Shown: in pieces, positions 8,449 to 16,637 of the stretch
Layout of the letters: every line of letters starts with the position of its first letter
Position numbering within the stretch: the first letter of the stretch is position 1
NCBI GenBank assembly: GCA_964594075.1
Contig: CAZQKW010000024.1
Span: 1-57,426 of the forward strand
Direction of reading: 5' to 3'
Source of the DNA: CAZQKW01 sp964594075
Lineage (GTDB): Bacteria; Desulfobacterota; WTBG01; CAIYCZ01
DNA: 57,426 bases
Notes under the pieces: model-generated
Databases searched by the model: none
What the model was told of the DNA's origin: nothing
What the model saw: the letters and a program-made list of their open reading frames with translations, nothing else
Made by a program: the position numbers and the translations under genes

Positions 8449-9747
8449 TTAAAAATACGTTTTTAGATGTCCCCGCTTGTTGAACAAAAAGGGAGAAAAG
8501 TTTTGCGCGCACCAGTGCAGGTTATTAATCTGTTGCGCTTCCGATAATAGACTTTTTGATATGAAGAAGTGCTGCAAACAGCGGGTGTTTTTTATCATCA
8601 TGATCCGTGCTGCACGAGGATCTGCTGCCCAACAGGTCATAAGTCCCAGTTGAATGGCACTTTTATCCGTAGGCATAATGAGGGGAATTTTGGCCCGCTC
8701 AAGGAAGGTTGAACTGATAACATTGCGCGCGGTTTTTTCAAAATTGATTTTATCATACAGGCGCCGGGTGATTATGTCAGCCAGGCCAATGCCGGTGGCG
8801 TTACCTTGGGAATGCTCAGACAAATCCAACAGCACAATCCGGGAAATGGCAGGCGTTTTTGGCTCGGGTTCGCCGGCAATCATGCGTCTGCCTATTACAT
8901 TGGTATCAAGGCCGGTGCCGCTTATATCTTTTCCCATTTGCTGCACAATTAGAACATCTATTTTCTTAAACGGAATTATCGGCACGAGCTGCTTTGCCCG
9001 GCGGAGCAGCCGAGCTTCTTTCTTTTCTATCTCAGAAGGCTCAATGGCTTCAATGGCAGCAATATCACCCTGAGCATTTTCAAGTATGCCGATTCCCAGC
9101 AGCACAGGCAGCTGGCGCATGATCACACGTGCTGCCTGCGGTATGCCATCAACAAGCCCTCTGACACCACGCTGATGCATGGAGCGGGCTCCCCGTTCTT
9201 TCCCCAATCCCACGACAAGCATTTTCAGGATGCCGCTCTCGTGAGATGCACGAAAACTGGTATGGGGCTTTATCCTATTGACCACAATGATGCCCTCAGC
9301 TTTTAATGCTTCTGTATCTATAAACACGGGCATGCCATCATCGGTCTTGCCAATCTCAACAGCTTTTACTGAGCAGACAACCGGTGCACCAACCCGCTCA
9401 GGTGTAATTCCATAAGCATTGAGAATTTTTCGCTGTCCCGCTGCCGTAGCACCCCCATGACTTCCCATGGCGGATATGATAACCGGTTTGGCATGGAGTT
9501 TTTTTATGTAGCCGCAGATCTGTGCTAGGATGGCATCTATCTGACAAATAGCTCTGCTACCTGCAGTTATGGCTATGCGGGCTCCCGGCTTAATGGTGCA
9601 AGCCAGGGAAGAGCGTTCAAGCTGTTCCCTGAGCACGGTGGCCGGGTTGAAAAGAGACGGACAGGGGATATCCCAATAACATTCAGCGATTTCAGGAATT
9701 GCAATCTTATTAAGATTGTTGAAAAATGGCGCAAACCTAAAATACAT
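8449..9747 (-). CDS. LarA-like (DUF2088) nickel-pincer racemase family protein
   Basis: This is a 432-residue protein. The motif AMGSHGGATAAGQ (about residues 93-105) and the stretch VVNRIKPHTSFRASHESGILKMLVVGLGK (about 155-183, described here by its conserved His and Lys positions) match the DUF2088 family of lactate racemase LarA, whose members epimerise hydroxy acids with a nickel-pincer cofactor. The substrate of this branch cannot be read from sequence, and no cofactor-synthesis genes (larB, larC, larE) are nearby. It is on the minus strand, separated from tRNA-Leu by 132 bases. A good ATG is present but no strong ribosome-binding site. Confidence 0.75.
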   Translation of the reverse strand: MYFRFAPFFNNLNKIAIPEIAECYWDIPCPSLFNPATVLREQLERSSLACTIKPGARIAITAGSRAICQIDAILAQICGYIKKLHAKPVIISAMGSHGGATAAGQRKILNAYGITPERVGAPVVCSVKAVEIGKTDDGMPVFIDTEALKAEGIIVVNRIKPHTSFRASHESGILKMLVVGLGKERGARSMHQRGVRGLVDGIPQAARVIMRQLPVLLGIGILENAQGDIAAIEAIEPSEIEKKEARLLRRAKQLVPIIPFKKIDVLIVQQMGKDISGTGLDTNVIGRRMIAGEPEPKTPAISRIVLLDLSEHSQGNATGIGLADIITRRLYDKINFEKTARNVISSTFLERAKIPLIMPTDKSAIQLGLMTCWAADPRAARIMMIKNTRCLQHFFISKSLLSEAQQINNLHWCAQNFSPFLFNKRGHLKTYF

Positions 9748-10290
9748 AAAAATATTTCTATTCTTGGAGACATGAAAAGAGACACGGTATGAATGAATTA
9801 ATACGTCAAAGCATTAGTTATATCAAGACATTAGTTGCTTTCCGTGTTTATAGGACCTTCCCCAAAATATTTTGTTGATGGGATGACGAAGCGTCTGGGG
9901 GCTGTTCTCTGCCACAATAATATGCTTATCCGCTGGTATCACGACCTCGGCGCTGTGCGTATCCTGCCGCGGGCAGGCAGCCAGTAGCGCTGTAGGCACT
10001 GGTGCTGCATAGGCGACTAAGGACTGCAGAATAACGACACCTGCCGTGTTCCTGGGTACGGACAGGTGTGTTATGGCGATGAAGAACCCCAGACCCTCGT
10101 GTGATTATTTCCCCGCATCATACCTTTTCGTTTTGGTGTTCTCAACCCGGGTGCCTTAATTGCAGGGCAAATTTTGGGGGAACGTCCGGTCTGTATTTCT
10201 TCTTGACCTGATAAAAGGGGTGTGGTAGGAAACATTTTCAGAAAGCGAAAGGCAATAATAATCGGCAATGCCATAAATAACTAATGGATA
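9748..10290. other. Gene-poor stretch with an open frame lacking a start codon
   Basis: No convincing gene is present. On the minus strand a frame stays open for 93 codons (10104 down to the TGA at 9825-9823) with plausible residue composition but no usable start. Upstream of it, the other two minus frames each hold short open pieces, including a 67-codon ORF at 10071-10274. This pattern would fit a frameshifted gene remnant, but a chance open frame is also possible. No family was recognised. Confidence 0.25.
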
Positions 10291-10319
10291 TTACAGAAAA
10301 ACTAATTCCGATTTATAAT
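10291..10319 (+). promoter_or_regulatory. Probable pyrRBC promoter
   Basis: TTACAG (10291-10296) and TATAAT (10314-10319) are separated by 17 bases. The predicted start near 10326 leaves a leader of about 56 bases, almost entirely filled by the hairpin at 10338-10372. Confidence 0.65.
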
Positions 10320-10337
10320 TATAACAATTCACATTAT

Positions 10338-10372
10338 AGCCTTCCCTGTTGAAGAGGAGAAGGCTTTTTTTT
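10338..10372 (+). promoter_or_regulatory. Terminator-like hairpin in the pyrRBC leader (candidate attenuator)
   Basis: AGCCTTCCCT pairs with AGGAGAAGGCT (one bulged A) around the loop GTTGAAG, followed directly by eight T residues (10365-10372). It is a textbook intrinsic terminator located between the promoter and the pyrR start at 10382. In PyrR-carrying bacteria the protein often controls such leaders by binding RNA when UMP is high. A clear PyrR binding-loop consensus or an alternative antiterminator stem was not found. Confidence 0.75.
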
Positions 10373-10381
10373 AGTGCTTTT

Positions 10382-10924
10382 ATGGTGGAAACGACACTCA
10401 AAGTCTTAATGGACAAACAGGATATAAATCGGACTTTAACCCGGATAGCCCACGAAATCTGGGAAAGAAACCGGGGCATGGAAAATCTGGTTCTCATTGG
10501 TATCCGGCGCCGCGGCGTTTCTATTGCCCAGCGGCTTTCGCAAAAGCTTAAAGAGATCGCTGCCATTACGGTTCCGGTAGGGGCGCTGGATATTACTCTC
10601 TACCGTGATGATCTCTCAGAAATTGATTCGCAGCCGGTGCTCAAGAAAACAGAAATTCCGTTTTCAATAAAAGGCGCGCGGGTTATTTTGTGCGATGACG
10701 TCCTGTATACAGGCAGAACCATTCGGGCCGCCTTGGATGGTATTATTGATCTGGGTCGGCCATTATCCATCCAGCTCGCGGTGCTGGTAGATCGGGGGCA
10801 CCGGGAGCTGCCTATTCAGGCAAATTATGTCGGGAAAAACATCCCCACGACCGTTGACGAATTAATTGAGGTTTTTCTGGAAGAAGATGACGGCTGGGAT
10901 CAGGTGATTGTTAAAAAGGCATAG
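10382..10924 (+). CDS. pyrR: PyrR bifunctional pyrimidine regulator / uracil phosphoribosyltransferase
   Basis: This 180-residue type I phosphoribosyltransferase-fold protein has the PRPP loop in ILCDDVLYTGRTIRAALD (about residues 101-118) and the N-terminal block RTLTRIAHEIWERN typical of PyrR. The family binds pyr leader RNA in response to UMP and may also make UMP from uracil. ATG at 10382 gives the canonical N-terminus; an upstream in-frame TTG at 10349 lies inside the terminator hairpin and is rejected. No good Shine-Dalgarno sequence sits near the ATG; the nearest AGGAG (10355-10359) is in the hairpin. It heads a pyrR-pyrB-pyrC operon. Confidence 0.93.
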   Translation: MVETTLKVLMDKQDINRTLTRIAHEIWERNRGMENLVLIGIRRRGVSIAQRLSQKLKEIAAITVPVGALDITLYRDDLSEIDSQPVLKKTEIPFSIKGARVILCDDVLYTGRTIRAALDGIIDLGRPLSIQLAVLVDRGHRELPIQANYVGKNIPTTVDELIEVFLEEDDGWDQVIVKKA

Positions 10925-10931
10925 TACCAGT

Positions 10932-11858
10932 ATGGAATTGCGCCATAAAGACCTTCTTTCAATTCAAGACCTTTCCGCAGACGAGATTCTTTTCATCTTG
11001 GATACTGCCGAATCCATGAAGGAAATTTCTACCCGTGATATTAAAAAAGTCCCTACCTTGAGGGGCAAAACAATTATTAACCTGTTTTATGAACCAAGTA
11101 CCCGCACCAGGACCTCCTTTGAAATTGCCGGTAAACGCCTCAGCGCTGATGTCATAAACATTTCTACCGCAACCAGCAGCACCACTAAGGGGGAGACCTT
11201 GAAGGATACCGGAAAAAATCTTCAGGCCATGAATCCCGATCTACTGGTCATTCGCCATGCCAGCGCTGGCGCTCCCAAAATTCTGGCTGACACTCTGCCT
11301 ATTCCGGTCATCAATGCGGGGGACGGCGCGCATGAACACCCTACTCAGGCGCTGTTAGATGCCTTTACCATTAGAGAAAAAAAGAAAACGCTCGCCGGTC
11401 TGAAGGTAGCGATAATCGGCGATATAAGCCACAGCAGGGTTGCGCGCTCAAACATTTTTCTGCTCGGTAAAATGGGGGCAGAAATTAAAGTTTCCGGCCC
11501 GTATACCATGATTCCGCCGTTTATTGAGGCGTTGGGTGTGTCGTTTGTTTCGGATGTTGCCGAGGCTATACGTGACGTCGATGTCATTATGATGCTCAGA
11601 ATTCAGCTTGAGCGGCAACAACAGGCACTGTTTCCCTCAATTCGTGAATATTCCCGATTTTTTGGCTTGTCGCTGGACAAGCTCAAATATGCGCGTCCTG
11701 ACGTGATGATTATGCATCCCGGCCCGATTAACCGGGGGGTAGAAATAGCGCCAGAAGTGGCCGATGGACCGTTTTCCATTATTCTGGATCAGGTTACCAA
11801 CGGTGTAGCGGTGCGTATGGCTCTGCTGTATCTTTTGATTGGCAAACAGAGGGATTGA
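10932..11858 (+). CDS. pyrB: Aspartate carbamoyltransferase catalytic subunit
   Basis: This is a 308-residue protein. The carbamoyl-phosphate site is in YEPSTRTRTSFE and the second conserved block is HEHPTQALLDAFTI; MHPGPINRGVEI lies near the C-terminus. It makes carbamoyl-aspartate, the committed step of pyrimidine synthesis. ATG at 10932 lies seven bases after the pyrR stop and matches the usual N-terminus (MELRHKDLLSI); an upstream TTG at 10908 would overlap pyrR. No pyrI regulatory subunit follows, so feedback control is probably transcriptional through PyrR. Confidence 0.97.
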   Translation: MELRHKDLLSIQDLSADEILFILDTAESMKEISTRDIKKVPTLRGKTIINLFYEPSTRTRTSFEIAGKRLSADVINISTATSSTTKGETLKDTGKNLQAMNPDLLVIRHASAGAPKILADTLPIPVINAGDGAHEHPTQALLDAFTIREKKKTLAGLKVAIIGDISHSRVARSNIFLLGKMGAEIKVSGPYTMIPPFIEALGVSFVSDVAEAIRDVDVIMMLRIQLERQQQALFPSIREYSRFFGLSLDKLKYARPDVMIMHPGPINRGVEIAPEVADGPFSIILDQVTNGVAVRMALLYLLIGKQRD

Positions 11859-11890
11859 GAACCTTATAACCTTCCTAATTCTTGTATATC

Positions 11891-13189
11891 ATGGCGCTCC
11901 TTATTAAAAATGGACGTGTACTGGATCCTGCCTCAGGGCTGGATGATTACTTGGATATTTTGGTTGAAAATGGCACAATACGGTCGCTGGGTAAACAGAT
12001 TGACCTACCCTCGGCCTACGGCCGAGCAGACATTACTGCTACCATTGATGCAACCGGTCTCCTGATACTGCCGGGGCTTGTTGATATGCACACGCATTTG
12101 CGGGAGCCCGGCCATGAATACAAGGAGACGATAGCAAGCGGCTCCCGTGCCGGTGCAGCGGGGGGCTTTACCAGTTTGGTTTGCATGGCTAATACCAACC
12201 CGCCCAATGACACCGCCTCGGTTACTGAATTTATTCTGGAAAAGGCGCGCAAAGAGGCCTGCATTAATATATTTCCGGTGGGTGCACTTACTAGGGGCCT
12301 GCGGGGTGAATACCTGACTGAAATGGGCGAACTTAAAGAAGCGGGGGTGGTGGCATTGTCGGATGACGGGTGTTCGGTAAAAAATGCTGCCGTAATGCGC
12401 CGCGGGCTTGAATATGCTAAAAATTTTTCCCTGCCGGTCATCTGTCACTGCGAAGACCATGACCTGTCAGCGCAGGGGGTTATGCATGAAGGCATTACCT
12501 CCGCATACCTGGGGCTGCGTGGTATCCCCGCCATAGCTGAGGAGACGATTGTAGCACGAGATATTGCGCTTGCTGAATGGACTAACCATCCGGTGCATAT
12601 TGCCCATGTCAGCTCAGCCGGTTCCGTGCGTATTATCCGGGAAGCAAAATCCCGGGGCGTCAGGGTAACCGCGGAAACAGCACCGCACTATTTTACACTG
12701 ACCGATGAAGCGGTGCGGACCTTTGATACCAGCACCAAGGTAAATCCTCCGCTGCGCACGCCGCACGATGTGGAGGCTCTTAAGCAGGGGTTGCGCGATG
12801 GAACCATTGATGCCATTGCCAGTGATCATGCGCCTCATTCATCTCTGGAAAAAGATGTAGAGTTTGATGCGGCGGCATGTGGTATCATCGGACTGGAAAC
12901 ATCTCTACCCCTGACGCTCGCGCTGGTTGCGCAGAATGTTTTGAGCCTCAGGCAGGCGGCAGAAAAGCTAACCTGCAATCCGGCCCGAATACTGGGCCTT
13001 AATAAAGGTCGCCTTGCGATCGGCGCCGATGCGGATATTACTATCATTGACTTGAATGCTGAATATACCGTTGATATCAATACCTTCAAGTCCAAGAGCA
13101 AAAATTCCCCTTTCCACCGCTGGCGGCTCAAAGGGTGTGTCCGATATACCATCGTCTCCGGCACCATCGTTTATCAGGCAGCAGGCTGA
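11891..13189 (+). CDS. pyrC: Dihydroorotase
   Basis: This 432-residue type I amidohydrolase has the zinc-binding motif DMHTHLREPG near residue 60, later metal and substrate ligands in HCEDHD and IAHVSSAG, and the catalytic aspartate in IASDHAPHS. It cyclises carbamoyl-aspartate to dihydroorotate. It follows pyrB after 32 bases. ATG at 11891 matches the usual start; a TTG at 11882 is the longer alternative. pyrD and pyrF are not in the window, and pyrE is at 51345. Confidence 0.96.
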   Translation: MALLIKNGRVLDPASGLDDYLDILVENGTIRSLGKQIDLPSAYGRADITATIDATGLLILPGLVDMHTHLREPGHEYKETIASGSRAGAAGGFTSLVCMANTNPPNDTASVTEFILEKARKEACINIFPVGALTRGLRGEYLTEMGELKEAGVVALSDDGCSVKNAAVMRRGLEYAKNFSLPVICHCEDHDLSAQGVMHEGITSAYLGLRGIPAIAEETIVARDIALAEWTNHPVHIAHVSSAGSVRIIREAKSRGVRVTAETAPHYFTLTDEAVRTFDTSTKVNPPLRTPHDVEALKQGLRDGTIDAIASDHAPHSSLEKDVEFDAAACGIIGLETSLPLTLALVAQNVLSLRQAAEKLTCNPARILGLNKGRLAIGADADITIIDLNAEYTVDINTFKSKSKNSPFHRWRLKGCVRYTIVSGTIVYQAAG

Positions 13190-13389
13190 GCCGACAAATC
13201 CGAGCGCACATTTCTTCCTTCCGTTTTTCGGCAGTTACGGTTCCCTCCCGACATATTTTTTCATGATATGCGGTGCGGATAGTTTAGTTTGTGAGTGTAA
13301 ATCCGATGCTAAAATATATGTAATTTTTTTATCGTCTATTGTTTAGCAGCGAAACAAAGCACGCAATCCAATACAGGAGATTTGGTTAC

Positions 13390-14811
13390 ATGGCTAAGCT
13401 ATTAATCGTTGACGACGAACCGGGAATTCGGGAAATGCTTGAAATATATCTCAACCAGGAGGGGTATGACGTCACGTGCGCGGCTGATGGTGATACCGCC
13501 TTAAAGTACTGCCGCAAAACTACCTTTGATGTGGTGATTGCTGATATCAAAATGCCGCGCCTGGACGGCATCAACCTGCTGCACAAAGTAAAAGAATTTT
13601 CCCCGGAAACGGTCTTTATTATGATAACTGCGTTTGCTTCTTTTGAGACCGCAAAAAAGTCCATGGAACAGGAAGCCTATGATTATATTACCAAGCCCTT
13701 TGATGTTGAAGACATAAAGCGCAAAATTGATGCCGCCTTGAAAAAGAAAAAATACGCTGCCGCAAACCGCGGGGAGAAAACAGCACCAATCGCCCAGCAC
13801 GGTATCGAAATAGCCGCCGGCGGGTTTGAAAATCTGCTGGGAATAAGTCCGGGCATGAAAAAAGTTTTTGATTTAATTCCACGGGCAGCTTCGGCAAAAA
13901 CCAATGTTCTAATTAGCGGTGAAAGCGGCACGGGCAAGGAACTGGTCGCGAAAGCGATCCATGCGCGGAGTCCGCGCTGTGCTCAGCCTTTTGTTACCAT
14001 AAACTGCGGCGGCATTCCGGAATCGCTGCTCGAAAGCGAGCTGTTTGGTTATAAGAAGGGAGCTTTCACCGGCGCCATGGCGAATAAAAAGGGGTTTTTT
14101 GAAATTGCCAATGGCGGGACTATTTTTCTTGACGAAGTGGGAGAGTTGCCGCTGATGCTGCAAGTAAAACTGCTCAGGGTGGTGCAGGAAAAGACATTTA
14201 CACCGGTGGGCGGAACCGAGGAAGTAAAAGTGGATGTCAGGATTATATCTGCCACCAATAAAAACCTGGAGAAAAAGGTCATGGAAGGCAGTTTCAGGGA
14301 AGATTTATATTATCGTCTTAATGTCATACATATTCATATACCGCCGCTGCGGGAACGCACTGAAGACATCCCGCTGTTAGCGAATTATTTTCTGAAATAT
14401 TATTCTCATGAATTAGGCAAGCAGGTCACGGAAATATCCTCCTATGCCATGGATTGTCTGATGCAGTATCCATTTCCGGGCAATGTGCGCGAGCTGGAAA
14501 ATATTATTGAAAAAGGAATTGCTCTTGCCAACACCAGCATCATGCTTCCCGAGAGTCTCGAGCTTTCAAAATTCAAATTTACCGAACAGGGGCTCAATGC
14601 TGGATCGCCACACGGCGAAATAGAGATTCCTCCGGAAGGTATGCTGCTTGATGAACTGCTGGAGAGTCTTGAACGGCAATACATTGAAAAAGCTCTAAGA
14701 ACGGCAAAAGGATCAATCTCAGGAGCGGCAAAACTATTAGGAATATCGTTCCGGTCCATGCGTTATCGGCTCGATAAATTAAGAGTCAATGATACGGGGC
14801 TGAAAGAATGA
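13390..14811 (+). CDS. pilR: Sigma-54-dependent response regulator (PilR/NtrC family)
   Basis: This is a 473-residue protein. The receiver domain (1-120) has the acidic pocket VDDEPG, the phosphoacceptor in VIADIKMPR and the lysine in YITKPF. The AAA+ sigma-54-interaction domain (about 145-370) has Walker A GESGTGKELV, the sigma-54-contacting GAFTGA loop, and Walker B GGTIFLDEVGELP. A Fis-type helix-turn-helix (ISGAAKLLGISFRSMRYRL) ends it. The kinase gene follows immediately, and a perfect sigma-54 promoter precedes the pilin gene at 19057, so a PilR role is the best reading. ATG at 13390 follows AGGAGA at 13375-13380. Confidence 0.88.
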   Translation: MAKLLIVDDEPGIREMLEIYLNQEGYDVTCAADGDTALKYCRKTTFDVVIADIKMPRLDGINLLHKVKEFSPETVFIMITAFASFETAKKSMEQEAYDYITKPFDVEDIKRKIDAALKKKKYAAANRGEKTAPIAQHGIEIAAGGFENLLGISPGMKKVFDLIPRAASAKTNVLISGESGTGKELVAKAIHARSPRCAQPFVTINCGGIPESLLESELFGYKKGAFTGAMANKKGFFEIANGGTIFLDEVGELPLMLQVKLLRVVQEKTFTPVGGTEEVKVDVRIISATNKNLEKKVMEGSFREDLYYRLNVIHIHIPPLRERTEDIPLLANYFLKYYSHELGKQVTEISSYAMDCLMQYPFPGNVRELENIIEKGIALANTSIMLPESLELSKFKFTEQGLNAGSPHGEIEIPPEGMLLDELLESLERQYIEKALRTAKGSISGAAKLLGISFRSMRYRLDKLRVNDTGLKE

Positions 14812-14853
14812 CCGTGCGATAACAGATACATCTCCGTTTCCGTACAGCTAACA

Positions 14854-16569
14854 ATGACCAGAGAAATATACCCTATGGCAGGGAAAACCGAACTGCAAAA
14901 TCGGCTTCAGTGGCTGATGTTGTTCAGGGCCATTATCGTCACGTTCTTCCTCGGTATCGCAATTATTATCCAATTGCAGCGCGATTCCTCCTATCAGGCG
15001 CCGTATCTTATGTATTTATACGGCCTCATAGCCACAGTCTATGTCCTTACGATTATATATGCCGCTTTAATCTACACTGTAAGTAACCTCAAACTACTCT
15101 GTTATGCCCAGCTCTTCATAGACATAATGCTTATTACTGCCCTGCTTTTTATCACCGGCGGCGTCAACAGCATCTTTTCATTCATGTATAGCATAGCTAT
15201 CATTGGGGCAAGCATACTGCTGTATCGGTCGGGCGGGTTTTTATTGGCAACGGCGGCAAGCATTTGCTACAGCCTTCTGATCGGTCTGCAAGCAGCATTA
15301 ATCATCCATCCCTTGCAGAGCGCTGTGTTCATTGCCCGAGGGTATGCAGAAGAGCGATTGCTGTTCCCCATAATTGTCAATGTGTCAGCGTTTTATCTGG
15401 TAGCGCTATTGAGCAGCTTTATAGCTGAACAGGCGCGCAAAATACGCATTCAATTAGACGAACGGCAATTGGACCTTAAAACCCTGCGGGCGCTCAACGA
15501 ACATATTATCCAAAGCATTAACAGCGGTCTGGTGACTCTTGATAAGGCGGGGAGAATCATAACCTTTAATAGAGCGGCTGAACAGATAAGTGGATATGTT
15601 TTTGCACAGGTATATGAACGACACTTTGCGGAAATTTTCCCGCTTCTGGTCATTCCGGTGAGCACCAGCGACGCGCAATTAAGCGCGCCGGTGCTGTCGC
15701 GCTGCGAAGCTTCTTTTACCCGTTCTGACGGGAAAGTGCTGCGACTGGGATTTTCCCATTCCCGATTACGAGACGGTACCGGCAAAGATATTGGCACCAT
15801 TCTGGTGTTTCAGGATTTGACGCCACTCAAGGAAATGGAGGCCTATGTCAGGCGTGTGGATCGGCTTGCCGCAATGGGCCGGCTTGTTGCCGGCATTGCC
15901 CACGAAGTTAGAAATCCGCTCACATCTATCAGCGGCTCCGTGCAGGTTTTACAAAAAAATCTTCATTTGAGCGATCACGACCGTCGGCTGATGGAGATCG
16001 TGGTGCGGGAAAGCAATAATTTGAATCAACTCATTTCCAATTTCATCCAGTTTGCCCGACCCAATAGCCAGAAACGCGAAGTCATTAATTTAAAAAACAT
16101 GATTGAGGAGACACTCCAGCTATTTCACAATAGCCCTGACTGTCGTAAGAGCATAAAAATAAGCTATGCAGTGACGGATGATATTTGTTTTAACGCCGAT
16201 GCCCAGCAATTTAAACAGGTTCTCTGGAATCTTCTCATTAATGCCGCACAGGCCATCAATCATGATGGAGGCGTGATAACCATACGCGGACGGTATCAAG
16301 AAACTGACCATGCGTTGGACACGGCTGGCAAAACCAAATTACCTGAAAGCCACTCCCGCTTTGTTGAAATTGCAGTGCAGGATTCCGGATGCGGAATTGA
16401 TGAGAATGATCAGGATAAAATTTTTGAGCCGTTCTATACGACAAAAGAACATGGCACCGGTCTGGGTCTTTCCATTGCCTATAGAATTATAGAAGAAATG
16501 GGGGGAACCATCTTCTTTACCACAAAGAAGGGGGAAGGAACCTGTTTTACGGTTTGTATACCCTTGTAA
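14854..16569 (+). CDS. pilS: Membrane sensor histidine kinase (PilS-like)
   Basis: This is a 571-residue protein. Six hydrophobic segments occupy about residues 20-200, the topology typical of PilS. A PAS domain follows (about 210-325), then the HisKA phosphoacceptor in VAGIAHEVRNPLTS and the HATPase domain with N box LLINAAQAI, G1 DSGCGID and G2 GTGLGLS. It would autophosphorylate and signal to the adjacent response regulator. PilS senses pilin levels in the membrane in Pseudomonas; whether this one does is inference. A second in-frame ATG is at 14875. Confidence 0.88.
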   Translation: MTREIYPMAGKTELQNRLQWLMLFRAIIVTFFLGIAIIIQLQRDSSYQAPYLMYLYGLIATVYVLTIIYAALIYTVSNLKLLCYAQLFIDIMLITALLFITGGVNSIFSFMYSIAIIGASILLYRSGGFLLATAASICYSLLIGLQAALIIHPLQSAVFIARGYAEERLLFPIIVNVSAFYLVALLSSFIAEQARKIRIQLDERQLDLKTLRALNEHIIQSINSGLVTLDKAGRIITFNRAAEQISGYVFAQVYERHFAEIFPLLVIPVSTSDAQLSAPVLSRCEASFTRSDGKVLRLGFSHSRLRDGTGKDIGTILVFQDLTPLKEMEAYVRRVDRLAAMGRLVAGIAHEVRNPLTSISGSVQVLQKNLHLSDHDRRLMEIVVRESNNLNQLISNFIQFARPNSQKREVINLKNMIEETLQLFHNSPDCRKSIKISYAVTDDICFNADAQQFKQVLWNLLINAAQAINHDGGVITIRGRYQETDHALDTAGKTKLPESHSRFVEIAVQDSGCGIDENDQDKIFEPFYTTKEHGTGLGLSIAYRIIEEMGGTIFFTTKKGEGTCFTVCIPL

Positions 16570-16637
16570 GCGGCTTGCTGTAGCCGTAATGTGATTACCC
16601 GCGAAAAGTATATTAAAGCTAAGATTTGTTGCATTCA

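Noticed and set aside
10349..10381. TTG start for pyrR
   Set aside because: It lies within the terminator hairpin and adds residues not seen in PyrR proteins; the ATG at 10382 gives the family N-terminus.
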